Source of the DNA: Bacteroidota bacterium
GTDB lineage: Bacteria; Bacteroidota; Bacteroidia; Chitinophagales; Chitinophagaceae
Reading direction: 5' to 3'
Assembly (NCBI GenBank): GCA_023409675.1
Contig: JAEYRC010000288.1
Span: forward strand, 1-14,545
DNA length: 14,545 bases
In this document: one piece after another, positions 1 to 7,608 of the stretch
How positions within the stretch are numbered: position 1 is the first letter of the stretch
Layout of the letters: each line of letters starts with the position of its first letter
The notes under the pieces: model-generated
Seen by the model: only the letters and a program-made list of their open reading frames with translations
The model's database searches: none
What the model was told of the DNA's origin: nothing
Position numbers and translations under genes: made by a program

Positions 1-383
1 GCGCTACAGCGATCGACCTCAACGCTGATGGTACCGATGAAGTGCTCGTTTATCAATCGGCCCTGAAGCGACGTCAGTTTGATGAACATTATTACAGCTT
101 TCCGCAGGTAATTGATTTTAAATCGGGCAGGGTATACGGTATGGGCGATTCTATTCCGGCCACCAACCTGGCTTCAACCCCATGGATCGGCGACCTCAAT
201 GGAGATGGCAGCATGGAAATGATTTATGCTGCCGTTAAATACCATGATGTGGAATTTAACCTTGCCCGTCCACTCGGTCTTTTAATTGGACTTCAGTCGC
301 TGAACGTTAGGCCGGAACAGCCCCTCCGTTGGGGAGGATATAAAGGTTCAGCGGGAAATGGATACTTCCGTCCGCGGCGCTGA
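1..383 (+). CDS. FG-GAP/VCBS-like repeat protein, C-terminal fragment
   Basis: The 3' end of a plus-strand gene whose start lies outside the window; the first complete codon is at position 3 and TGA ends at 383, leaving 126 residues. Two aspartate-rich calcium-loop motifs of the FG-GAP/VCBS type are visible, DLNADGTDE near the left edge and DLNGDGSMEM about 50 residues later, each followed by a hydrophobic strand. The tail contains RWGGYKGSAGNGYF, which resembles the terminal blade of Bacteroidota PQQ/FG-GAP beta-propellers. The fragment probably belongs to a secreted or surface beta-propeller protein; its function cannot be told from the tail. It converges on the regulator gene with 14 bp between the stops and no visible terminator, so it is likely not part of the PUL operon. 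The reading frame is convincing; the product name is only a fold description. Confidence 0.75.
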   Translation, partial: ATAIDLNADGTDEVLVYQSALKRRQFDEHYYSFPQVIDFKSGRVYGMGDSIPATNLASTPWIGDLNGDGSMEMIYAAVKYHDVEFNLARPLGLLIGLQSLNVRPEQPLRWGGYKGSAGNGYFRPRR

Positions 384-397
384 TTGGGTTGAAATTA

Positions 398-3286
398 TTA
401 TGACTGGAAATCGAGCAGGAACTGAAACAGGTTTGTTTCTGTACTGATCTTCAGTTTTTTACGAAGCCGGTAGCGACTGATTTCAATACCCCGTACCGAT
501 ATGTTCATCAATTGAGCGATTTCCTTACTCGACAGGTTCATCCTAAGGTAGGCGCAGAGTTTCAATTCATTCGGCGTCAGGGTAGGGTAGGCCTCTTTCA
601 GCGCAACCAGGAAGTCGCTGTGGAACTTATCGAAATGAACAGCAAACTGCTCCCAGTCCTCATCAATTTTTTCTTCCTCACTGAAATTACGGATCAGCTT
701 TTTAAGGTCGGTAACCACTTCCTGGTTCTGCGGACTCTTATTCAACCGAACCAATTCGGCTTTTATTTTCGACAAAAACTCTCCTTTCTGTACGAGGTGC
801 ATGGCGGTGGATGCCAGTTCAGAATTTTTAAAATTGATTTCCCGTTCCAGCTTTTCGTTCTTCAACTGCATGATTTTTTTCTCTGACTTTTCCAGTTCGA
901 GCTGGTGCAGGTACTGCAGGCGTTTCTGTTCTTCCTGGTGACGAACCTGCTGCCGGATCATTCTTTTGTGCTGGCTTTTGTAAAGAAGGTATCTCGCCGC
1001 GGCGAGGAGCATACCATAGGCCAGATAAGCCATGTTCGACTTGTACCAGGGGGCCAGTATCCGGAAGCTATAGGTGGTTTCCGGAGATTCATTCCCCGGA
1101 TTATTCCTGGCCTGAACCCGGAACACATAATTGCCATAGGGAAGGTTCGTATAATCTTTCCCGGTACGTTTCGACCAGTCTGACCAGTTCTTATCAAAAC
1201 CCTCCAGAAAATACCGGTATTCCAGGTTCGATTGTTGCTCGAAAAGGATAGATGAATACGCGAATGAGAAGTTATTGAATCCATAAGGCACTTCGGGAAA
1301 GAGCAGTTTCTTTTGAGTGCTGGTATCATTTACATCACCGTGATAGCCACCGAATAGCAGGCTATCGCTCTTGCCTGAAGCTGTTACACTGCGTATAAGT
1401 ACATCAAGCTGATGATTCTGTTTTTTATATTTATCGAAATTGATATGGTAAAACCCCTTTTCAGCACCCAGGAAAATATTGCTTTTATTGTAGGGATAGA
1501 TGTGTTCAAAACCGCTCACCATTTTGTCATTCAGTTCTGGAAGGTAGATGATGGACATTCCCCGGGCAGACGGACTGGCCACCCCCAGTTTCTTATCACT
1601 GATGAACCAGATATTCCCTGAAGGATCTTCCCGCAGGTAACGGATATTCAGGCGGTCGAAAATGTTCCTGAAATATTCGGAATATACAAATCGGTCGGAG
1701 GGCTTATCGTATTCATAGATTCCCTGCGGGGTGGCTACAACTACCCGGTTGCGGACTTTATAAACATGATTATTGAGGGTGCCGGGAAGTCCGTCTTTTT
1801 CGGTAAACAGCCGCGATTTTGATTTCCCGCCCTCACTGATTTTATACACGCCCCGGTAAGGATGCGAAGTCCAGATGTTGTTTTCGTTATCATGAACCAG
1901 AAAACGCGCTGATTCGCGAAAGTCACTGATCAATCCGGCAGATTGCAGGTTGCCATTGCTGTACCTGAACAATTCAATGCCCTGGTAATTCCCACCCATG
2001 ATGGTTTGCGATGGAAACCGGTTTTCTACCGGCAGGAAATTCCAAAAGCCGGCCAGCGTTGAAACCTGTTCCGCACCCTTTTCAGTAGCCCGCAGGGCAC
2101 CTTCATGGCTGCCAATAAGTACTTCATCATTAACCACCGACATTCCCCAGATCTGGCCGGCGGTTTTGGGCAACAGGCTGAACGAGCCGGTGCTGTAGCT
2201 CAGGTCTTCTATAGGCTTTAACGGCAGGCGGAAAACTCCATTTGACAATCCGAAATACAGCGTATTCTGATGAACAACAGCTGCATATCCCGTTCCTTCC
2301 CCGATAGATTCAGGATTAATATGCCTGACGGCATTGTTGAAAGCGATGAAATCAATGCCATTCTCCAGTCCGAGCCAGAGGTTGCGGTTCCGATCGGCAA
2401 ACAGGGTAATGACACTGTTGTTCTGTATACCCGATTTGCGGGAAAACTGCTGAATAATATTTCCTGTTTTATCAATGACGAAACACCCGGCATTGTTGGT
2501 TCCCAGCGCGATGGTTTCTTCATCAATGCGAACAGAGGAGGAATAAGAACTGTTCAGTCCCGCAGTTTTTAAGGTAAACGGGAAGAGTGACTGCCCCTTC
2601 AGCATGAACAGACCATGTTTCCAGGTTGTAACCAGCATACTATCACCCCCCAGTTCCGTCATGGATGTGATGGTAGCGCCCTGTGGAAACATACCGGGTG
2701 CCATATACCGGTTCCATGTGCCCTGCGAAAACTGCAGTGGTCCCTCCTGCTGATCCTGAACCAGCAATCGCCCGTTGACCACCTCCATAAAAACCCATTC
2801 TTTCGGGGCGGGAAATACATCAATAACCTGGTTTGACAGCCGGAAAATCTTATCAGTAGCGCGAAAAAACAGCTCATCCCCGGCCTGTCGTATCTGCCAG
2901 ATATCATTAAAGGCCCGGTGGGAAGGCGGAATAAGGGATTTTAAAGAGGTAAACTGCAGCACCCCCTGGGCATCCGGTGAAAAAAAACCAACCTCATCCT
3001 GTCCTCCTGCGTATATTCTATTATCGGAGGCTATCAATAGTGAACGGACAATGGTTTTGTTGGGAAGGGCAAACAATTGCCAGTTGGTTCCATCGAAACT
3101 CAAAACTCCTTCATTATTAGCAAAGTAGACAATACCGTTGGCCGCCTGTAGCACATTCCAGTTTTGGGTGCCGGCCTGATATTGTGCCTTATCATAATTG
3201 ACGATAACCGGTAATCCGGTCGTATGCTGAGCATTCAACCCTAGGCTCAGCATAAGTAATAATATGAGGAATGCGGTTTTTATCAT
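398..3286 (-). CDS. SusR-like membrane regulator: beta-propeller, Y_Y_Y, LuxR HTH
   Basis: A 962-residue predicted inner-membrane transcription regulator. An in-frame ATG at 3358 would add 24 residues, but a clean signal peptide (MIKTAFLILLLMLSLGLNAQ) begins at 3286, so that start was chosen. In order: signal peptide 1-20; a long periplasmic beta-propeller of the two-component-regulator type, about 25-650; a Y_Y_Y domain, about 671-745, with EYRYFLEGFDKNWSDW and LPYGNYVFRVQARN; one membrane helix, about 750-768; a charged coiled coil, about 775-850; and a LuxR/GerE-type HTH, about 900-955, with LTPNELKLCAYL and SSKEIAQLMNIS. No HisKA, HATPase or receiver domain is present, so it should bind DNA directly, as SusR of Bacteroides thetaiotaomicron is understood to do. 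An arginine lies inside the membrane helix (LLAAARYLL), which is slightly odd. It is divergent from the PUL operon and is its likely activator (inference from position). Confidence 0.9.
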   Translation of the reverse strand: MIKTAFLILLLMLSLGLNAQHTTGLPVIVNYDKAQYQAGTQNWNVLQAANGIVYFANNEGVLSFDGTNWQLFALPNKTIVRSLLIASDNRIYAGGQDEVGFFSPDAQGVLQFTSLKSLIPPSHRAFNDIWQIRQAGDELFFRATDKIFRLSNQVIDVFPAPKEWVFMEVVNGRLLVQDQQEGPLQFSQGTWNRYMAPGMFPQGATITSMTELGGDSMLVTTWKHGLFMLKGQSLFPFTLKTAGLNSSYSSSVRIDEETIALGTNNAGCFVIDKTGNIIQQFSRKSGIQNNSVITLFADRNRNLWLGLENGIDFIAFNNAVRHINPESIGEGTGYAAVVHQNTLYFGLSNGVFRLPLKPIEDLSYSTGSFSLLPKTAGQIWGMSVVNDEVLIGSHEGALRATEKGAEQVSTLAGFWNFLPVENRFPSQTIMGGNYQGIELFRYSNGNLQSAGLISDFRESARFLVHDNENNIWTSHPYRGVYKISEGGKSKSRLFTEKDGLPGTLNNHVYKVRNRVVVATPQGIYEYDKPSDRFVYSEYFRNIFDRLNIRYLREDPSGNIWFISDKKLGVASPSARGMSIIYLPELNDKMVSGFEHIYPYNKSNIFLGAEKGFYHINFDKYKKQNHQLDVLIRSVTASGKSDSLLFGGYHGDVNDTSTQKKLLFPEVPYGFNNFSFAYSSILFEQQSNLEYRYFLEGFDKNWSDWSKRTGKDYTNLPYGNYVFRVQARNNPGNESPETTYSFRILAPWYKSNMAYLAYGMLLAAARYLLYKSQHKRMIRQQVRHQEEQKRLQYLHQLELEKSEKKIMQLKNEKLEREINFKNSELASTAMHLVQKGEFLSKIKAELVRLNKSPQNQEVVTDLKKLIRNFSEEEKIDEDWEQFAVHFDKFHSDFLVALKEAYPTLTPNELKLCAYLRMNLSSKEIAQLMNISVRGIEISRYRLRKKLKISTETNLFQFLLDFQS

Positions 3287-3313
3287 GAACAGGTTGTGAA
3301 AGTAATATTTTTT

Positions 3314-3332
3314 TGATGATGTAGAAATGTAG
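3314..3332. promoter_or_regulatory. Candidate operator, proximal ATGTAG repeat pair
   Basis: TGATGATGTAG at 3314-3324 is followed directly by AAATGTAG, giving two ATGTAG cores at 3319 and 3327, 8 bp apart. The 11-mer TGATGATGTAG recurs exactly at 3367-3377. The pair lies just upstream of the regulator start at 3286 and overlaps its candidate -7 box, which would fit autoregulation (inference). Confidence 0.4.
3324..3331 (-). promoter_or_regulatory. Candidate -7 box for the regulator gene
   Basis: Read on the minus strand this is TACATTTC, one mismatch from the Bacteroidota -7 consensus TAnnTTTG, and would give a leader of roughly 30 nt before the ATG at 3286. No convincing -33 TTTG is seen at the usual 19-21 bp spacing, so the call is weak. 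Confidence 0.25.
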
Positions 3333-3366
3333 GGGTAAAAATTGCGTAAAACCAGCATTTTTAGGG

Positions 3367-3389
3367 TGATGATGTAGTATTGATGTAGT
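3367..3389. promoter_or_regulatory. Candidate operator, distal TGATGTAGT direct repeat
   Basis: Two exact copies of TGATGTAGT at 3370-3378 and 3381-3389, 11 bp apart (about one helical turn), so both would face the same side of the DNA. The first copy is part of TGATGATGTAG, repeated 53 bp away (about five turns) at 3314. Helical phasing and location between divergent genes suggest a binding site for the LuxR-HTH regulator at 398-3286. That link is inferred from position only. Confidence 0.5.
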
Positions 3390-3454
3390 GTTTTTTTAGG
3401 CCAATGCGAAATAAAATAGGAATTTTACCCTAGCGGATTGCCAAAAAATTGCAT

Positions 3455-3592
3455 ATGAAAAAATATCTTAGGGATACTTATGATCATTTCCTGCTACTAA
3501 TCGATCTCCGGATATACAACCGGCAGTTTCTTCGCCATCCTCAATATCTGGCCCTGCTACCTAACATTCCAAATACCATTTACCAATTCTAA
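3455..3592 (+). CDS. Possible small ORF, 45 residues, unknown function
   Basis: An ATG at 3455 opens a 45-codon frame ending in TAA at 3590-3592, 13 bp before the PKD lipoprotein start. The product begins MKKYLRDTYDHFLLLIDLR and ends NTIYQF; it is basic at the N-terminus, leucine and tyrosine rich, and has neither a clear signal peptide nor a recognised domain. In its favour, the start context AAAAATTGCATATGAAAA matches the susC start context at 4467-4484 in 17 of 18 positions. Against it, an open frame of this length can arise by chance and it uses codons such as AGG, CGG and CTA. It may be a real small protein, a leader peptide coupled to the operon, or untranslated leader. Confidence 0.3.
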   Translation: MKKYLRDTYDHFLLLIDLRIYNRQFLRHPQYLALLPNIPNTIYQF

Positions 3593-3605
3593 TTATTAGC
3601 TGCTT

Positions 3606-4442
3606 ATGAAGAATTTCCGTTTCAAACTACTGGCTTTTGGGGCAATTGTCCTGTTCCTTGCCGGGTTGAGTTCCTGTGATAAAAATGATGGAGAGCTGGG
3701 GGTAAAACCTGAGGCAGCCTTTACAGTAACACCGGTACCGGGTCGTACCAATACCTACCTGCTGACCAGCACCGCCCAGAATGCATTCCGGTATTTATGG
3801 GATAAGGGTGATGGTGATTTTGTAGAAGGAAGTGCAGTGGATACTGCCTATTTTCTGCTTAAAGGAACCTATGATGTAACGCTCAGGGCGTTCGGTCGCG
3901 GGGGATATGGAGAATCGGTACAGACCATTACCGTTGATCAGGACGACCTCACACCGATTCTGACCAATGACATCTTTCAAAAATTAACCGCTAAAAGCTG
4001 GAGACTGAATAACGCCCCCGGGGCAAATGCTATTATTGTTGGGACAGAAGCGCAACCCTGGCTGTATTTTGGCGGAGGTGCCCTGGCCGATTGCCAGGAA
4101 GACGATGTGTATACTTTCCGTTTTGATAATGCCACGAACCGTTTCCTGCTGAACTATAATGCAAACGGCTCGACTTTCAACGCGGGAAATATCGCACCGA
4201 ATTACAGCTGTTCTGCTGATCGATCCTATACCGATCAGCCCTTTACCTTCAGCACAGCAGTAAATGGCGCAGGTATTGCCACCATCACGTTACCCTCCAT
4301 GGCGGTACCCGACCGATTCATCGGTGTAACGGATGTTTCATCCAACAACTACCGGATTATTTCCATCTCCGATACTGAAATGGAACTTCGGTCCGGAACC
4401 ACCGACCAAACGGTTCACCAGTTTAAATTCATTGCCCAGTAA
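3606..4442 (+). CDS. PKD-domain surface lipoprotein of the PUL
   Basis: A 278-residue predicted lipoprotein. A hydrophobic signal ends in the lipobox LSSC with Cys24, followed by DKND, an acidic/lysine pattern like known Bacteroidota surface-export signals. Residues about 36-110 form a PKD-like beta-sandwich with WDKGDG in place of the common WDFGDG. The remainder (about 121-278) is a beta-rich, aromatic domain beginning near KSWRLNN; Cys163 and Cys202 could form a disulfide. I do not recognise a named family for that part. PKD lipoproteins accompany SusCD in beta-glucan PULs and act as glycan-binding proteins, so surface glycan binding is the likely role (inference). It is the first certain gene of the operon and ends 35 bp before the susC-like ATG. 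Placement before rather than after the SusCD pair is less usual. No catalytic motif was seen. Confidence 0.85.
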   Translation: MKNFRFKLLAFGAIVLFLAGLSSCDKNDGELGVKPEAAFTVTPVPGRTNTYLLTSTAQNAFRYLWDKGDGDFVEGSAVDTAYFLLKGTYDVTLRAFGRGGYGESVQTITVDQDDLTPILTNDIFQKLTAKSWRLNNAPGANAIIVGTEAQPWLYFGGGALADCQEDDVYTFRFDNATNRFLLNYNANGSTFNAGNIAPNYSCSADRSYTDQPFTFSTAVNGAGIATITLPSMAVPDRFIGVTDVSSNNYRIISISDTEMELRSGTTDQTVHQFKFIAQ

Positions 4443-4466
4443 CCACCAAACGAATGATCACGATCT

Positions 4467-4484
4467 AAAAATTGCTTATGAAAA
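4467..4484 (+). promoter_or_regulatory. Start-site sequence of susC, shared with two other starts
   Basis: AAAAATTGCTTATGAAAA surrounds the ATG at 4478. Nearly the same 18-mer occurs at 3444-3461 around the small-ORF ATG (17 of 18 identical), and the core TGCTTATGAA is exact at 3601-3610 around the PKD lipoprotein ATG. There is no Shine-Dalgarno sequence at any of the three. It may be a shared A-rich initiation signal; its role is inferred. Confidence 0.35.
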
Positions 4485-7400
4485 TAAAAATGCCCATCCT
4501 GCTCAGCTTACTTGCCCTGCTCTGGTTCAGTCTGCCGGTTTCCGGTCAGGACCCGGTTATCAGGGGGCGGGTAACCAACCTGTTGACCAATGAACCGCTC
4601 GCAGGAGCTTCCGTGCTGCAAAAGGGAACAACCAATGCCACTACCACCGATGAAGATGGACGCTTCAGCATAAACGTTCCGGCAGGTACAGCACTCATCA
4701 TCTCCTATACCGGCCTTACCGAAAAAGAAGTTATCGCCCAGGCGGGTGTGGAAATGAATATAACGCTTGAATCAGCATCCTCACTCGATGAAGTGGTGGT
4801 GGTAGGTTATGGCCGTCAGCGCCGTACCAATGTTACCGGAGCCATCAGCACCATTAACTCAAAGGAACTTTTACAAAATCCTGTTGCCGATATGAGTAAT
4901 TCGCTGCAGGGTCGTGTTCCCGGGGTGATCAGCAAACAGGCATCGGGAGAACCCGGTGCGGATGCCGCAGCAATCTATATCCGCGGAAATTCAACCTTCG
5001 CCGGTTCCATGCAGCCGCTTTTTGTGGTGGATGGAATTGTGCGCGACCAGCGCGATTTTTCTCAGCTCGATCCAAATGAAATTGAATCGGTAAGCGTGCT
5101 GAAAGATGCTTCCTCTGCCGCCATCTTCGGTGTGAAGGGCGCAAACGGGGTGGTGCTGGTAACCACCAAAAGAGGTAAGGCTGGTAAAATTTCCGCAACT
5201 TATTCATTTAATTATGCCAATCAGCGGGTTACCCGATTCAATGACAACCTGGGTTCATATGAATATGCCACACTTTTTAATGAAGCGTTGCTGAATGATG
5301 GACTGGATATCGCGTACACCAATGAGGAACTGGAGCAATTCCGCAGTGGAAGCGATCCGGTATTGTTTCCTAACACCGACTGGCAACGACTGGTTCTTGG
5401 TGGTACGGCGCCCCAGATGCAGCATAACCTGTCGTTCTCAGGAGGAACCGACAGGGTACGGTATTTTGCTTCTCTGGGTTACCTCGATCAGGATGGTTTG
5501 TATTCTTCCCTGAATTTCAAACGCTACAACGTGCGCACCAACCTGGATATGCAGGTTACCAACAGCACCCGCGTTTCCATTGATATCTCCGGTCGCCTCG
5601 AAAATCGTACTGCTCCAACAACCGGCATTTCCGGAATTTTTGAGCATACTACCCGCAACCCGCCAACAATTCCGGCATACTATCCCGGTGTGGGCTATGC
5701 CCAGGTAGGATCTTATGTAAATACACTGCGTTCGATCGATCCGGCAGCGGGTTATAACCGTAACGAGGGTAACGTATTACTGACCAATTTCCAGATAGAA
5801 CAACAGATTCCCTTTGTTCCCGGACTTTCCATCAAAGGAGTGCTGGCTTACGATAAGAACATGACCTTCCGCAAAGCCTGGAGTGATAACGTATATGTAT
5901 ATACGGCTAATCCCGGTACCGGTGAATACGACCGCTCAGCCTATCAGAATCCCAGTCTCCAGGAAGAATTTTATCAGACAAAAGCCACAGAATTACAGGC
6001 ACACCTGAATTATGACCAGACTTTCGGAAAGCACAGTGTTTCGGCGCTTGTACTCGCGATTCAGAAGGAATCGCCTTTCAATCGCCTTTTTGCCGCCCGT
6101 TCTGGATATGAATTTTCGGTTTTTGATATTCTGGATCAGGGGCCTGCCACCAACGCGGGTGGTGACATCACCGAAGTGATACAGGGTTCTGTAGACCGTA
6201 CAGCATTGCGCAGTGTGGCCGGAAGAATAAACTATGCCTTTGATAATAAATACCTTTTCCAGGCAAGTCTGCGCCGGGATGAATCAGAAAACTTTGCTCC
6301 TGATGTGCGGACAGGTTATTTCCCCGCGTTTTCTGTTGGCTGGGTGATGACCAATGAAGATTTTATGGACGGTGTGAGCGGTGTACTGGATTACCTGAAA
6401 ATCAGGGGTTCCTGGGGTAAACTGGGCAGTGATAATATTCCTACCCGCTTTGGCTATTTTGCCCGCTATAATTCTGTGCCGTTCAATTATGCTTTTGGAG
6501 GTTCAATTGTACCCGGACTAAATCCTACGGCATCCAACCCGCTGGTAAGCTGGGAAAAATCCACCAAAACAGATATCGGCCTGGAAGCGCGGCTTTGGCA
6601 GGGTCTCTTTAACATCGATCTGGATTTCTTCATGGAGAAGAGAACGGATATCCTGGCTACCCGTTCAGCACAGATACCTGCTTCCTACGGCGGTCCCCTT
6701 CCGGCAGAAAATATCGGTGAAACCGAAAACCGTGGTGTGGAAATTATGATTACGCATTTCAAACGTATCAATAATGATTTCTCTTATACCCTTAGCGGTA
6801 ATATAACCTATACGCAAAACAAGATCATATATGCCGCGCAGGCAGAGAATGTTCCGGATCTGTTTAAGGTGGCCGGCCGTCCTATCGGATCATATTTCGG
6901 CTATAAAGCCATCGGCATAATCCGCGATGAGAAAACACTGCAGGATTACAATAAAACCACCCAGTTCCCTTATTCGCTTGGTGATATCATGTATGAAGAT
7001 GTGAACAATGATGGCGCCATTAATGAAGATGATCGCCAGTGGCTTGCAGGAGGTCCTGTTCCGCAGCTTGTTTATGGTCTCTCCGGAGGCCTCAGCTTCA
7101 AAGGATTTGAACTGAATTTCCTCTTCCAGGGCGCGGGTAAAACCAATATGCAACTAACCAATAATGCCGGTTTCGCCTTCTTTAACGGAGGACGGGTTAC
7201 AGCAGAATGGCTCGACCGCTGGACACCGGATAATCCGGGAGCAAGCTACCCACGTTTATCTACAAACGCTTCTGCCACCACAAACAACTACCAGATTCCA
7301 CAGGCGCCGCCTTATGGTATGGGTGGAAATAGTTTCTGGATTTATGATGCATCATATCTCCGCCTGAAAAGTCTGGAACTGGCCTATACCTTCCGACCCG

Positions 7401-7567
7401 ATATTCTGCAAAAAGTGGGTGCCAATCAATTGCGGCTGTATGCCAATGGTCAGAACCTGCTAACCTTTACCAATATTAAAAATGTTGATCCTGAAAACAC
7501 CAATGCCTCCGGATGGTACTATCCGGTACAGGTTATCCTGAACGTAGGCGTAAATCTTCAGTTTTAA
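4478..7567 (+). CDS. SusC-like TonB-dependent outer-membrane transporter
   Basis: A 1029-residue outer-membrane transporter that would import glycan oligosaccharides together with the SusD-like lid encoded next. The ATG at 4478 was chosen over an upstream TTG at 4472 because it begins directly at the signal peptide (MKIKMPILLSLLALLWFSL, cleaved near VSG-Q). Next come a CarboxypepD_reg-like domain (about 26-100), the SusC TonB-box region DEVVVVGYG (104-112), and a plug domain (about 118-236) with LQGRVPGV, IYIRGNST and, from residue 210, the hallmark DASSAAIFGVKGANGVVLVTT. A long TonB-dependent beta-barrel ends in the aromatic C-terminus NVGVNLQF. Length and motifs are normal for the family; there is no N-terminal STN domain, so an anti-sigma-factor partner is not expected, matching the regulator next door. 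The substrate cannot be read from the sequence. Confidence 0.96.
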   Translation: MKIKMPILLSLLALLWFSLPVSGQDPVIRGRVTNLLTNEPLAGASVLQKGTTNATTTDEDGRFSINVPAGTALIISYTGLTEKEVIAQAGVEMNITLESASSLDEVVVVGYGRQRRTNVTGAISTINSKELLQNPVADMSNSLQGRVPGVISKQASGEPGADAAAIYIRGNSTFAGSMQPLFVVDGIVRDQRDFSQLDPNEIESVSVLKDASSAAIFGVKGANGVVLVTTKRGKAGKISATYSFNYANQRVTRFNDNLGSYEYATLFNEALLNDGLDIAYTNEELEQFRSGSDPVLFPNTDWQRLVLGGTAPQMQHNLSFSGGTDRVRYFASLGYLDQDGLYSSLNFKRYNVRTNLDMQVTNSTRVSIDISGRLENRTAPTTGISGIFEHTTRNPPTIPAYYPGVGYAQVGSYVNTLRSIDPAAGYNRNEGNVLLTNFQIEQQIPFVPGLSIKGVLAYDKNMTFRKAWSDNVYVYTANPGTGEYDRSAYQNPSLQEEFYQTKATELQAHLNYDQTFGKHSVSALVLAIQKESPFNRLFAARSGYEFSVFDILDQGPATNAGGDITEVIQGSVDRTALRSVAGRINYAFDNKYLFQASLRRDESENFAPDVRTGYFPAFSVGWVMTNEDFMDGVSGVLDYLKIRGSWGKLGSDNIPTRFGYFARYNSVPFNYAFGGSIVPGLNPTASNPLVSWEKSTKTDIGLEARLWQGLFNIDLDFFMEKRTDILATRSAQIPASYGGPLPAENIGETENRGVEIMITHFKRINNDFSYTLSGNITYTQNKIIYAAQAENVPDLFKVAGRPIGSYFGYKAIGIIRDEKTLQDYNKTTQFPYSLGDIMYEDVNNDGAINEDDRQWLAGGPVPQLVYGLSGGLSFKGFELNFLFQGAGKTNMQLTNNAGFAFFNGGRVTAEWLDRWTPDNPGASYPRLSTNASATTNNYQIPQAPPYGMGGNSFWIYDASYLRLKSLELAYTFRPDILQKVGANQLRLYANGQNLLTFTNIKNVDPENTNASGWYYPVQVILNVGVNLQF

Positions 7568-7608
7568 CGATCTTGTATAACCGAACAATAACATTCTAAA
7601 ACGATAAT

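Larger units (their letters stand above)
3287..3605. promoter_or_regulatory. Divergent control region between regulator and PUL operon
   Basis: A 319-bp region between the regulator start (minus strand) and the PKD lipoprotein start (plus strand). Its left half is AT-rich and holds two pairs of ATGTAG direct repeats (3314-3332 and 3367-3389). The right half holds a possible 45-codon ORF (3455-3592). I looked for plus-strand Bacteroidota promoters of the form TTTG-N19-TAnnTTTG. The nearest -7 matches are TATCTTAG at 3464 and TACTTATG at 3475, but neither has a -33 TTG at proper spacing, so the operon promoter is not assigned. No riboswitch-like fold was recognised. Confidence 0.7.

Noticed and set aside
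384..397. Terminator between the two convergent genes at the left end.
   Set aside because: The 14-bp gap has no hairpin, and no GC stem with a T tract was found on either strand nearby.
398..3286. Hybrid two-component histidine kinase, the usual label for propeller/Y_Y_Y proteins.
   Set aside because: No HisKA, HATPase or receiver motif is present between the membrane helix and the HTH, only coiled coil.
3287..3358. Upstream in-frame ATG at 3358 for the regulator, adding 24 residues.
   Set aside because: The extension precedes a clean signal peptide at 3286 and would cover the candidate promoter and the proximal repeat pair.
3438..3482. Plus-strand sigma promoter using TTG at 3438 or 3449 with TATCTTAG at 3464 or TACTTATG at 3475.
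   Set aside because: Each -7 box has a mismatch and the -33 to -7 spacing is 12 or 23 bp or more rather than 19-21 bp.
4472..4477. TTG at 4472 as the susC start.
   Set aside because: The ATG at 4478 starts the signal peptide directly and fits the start context seen at neighbouring genes.
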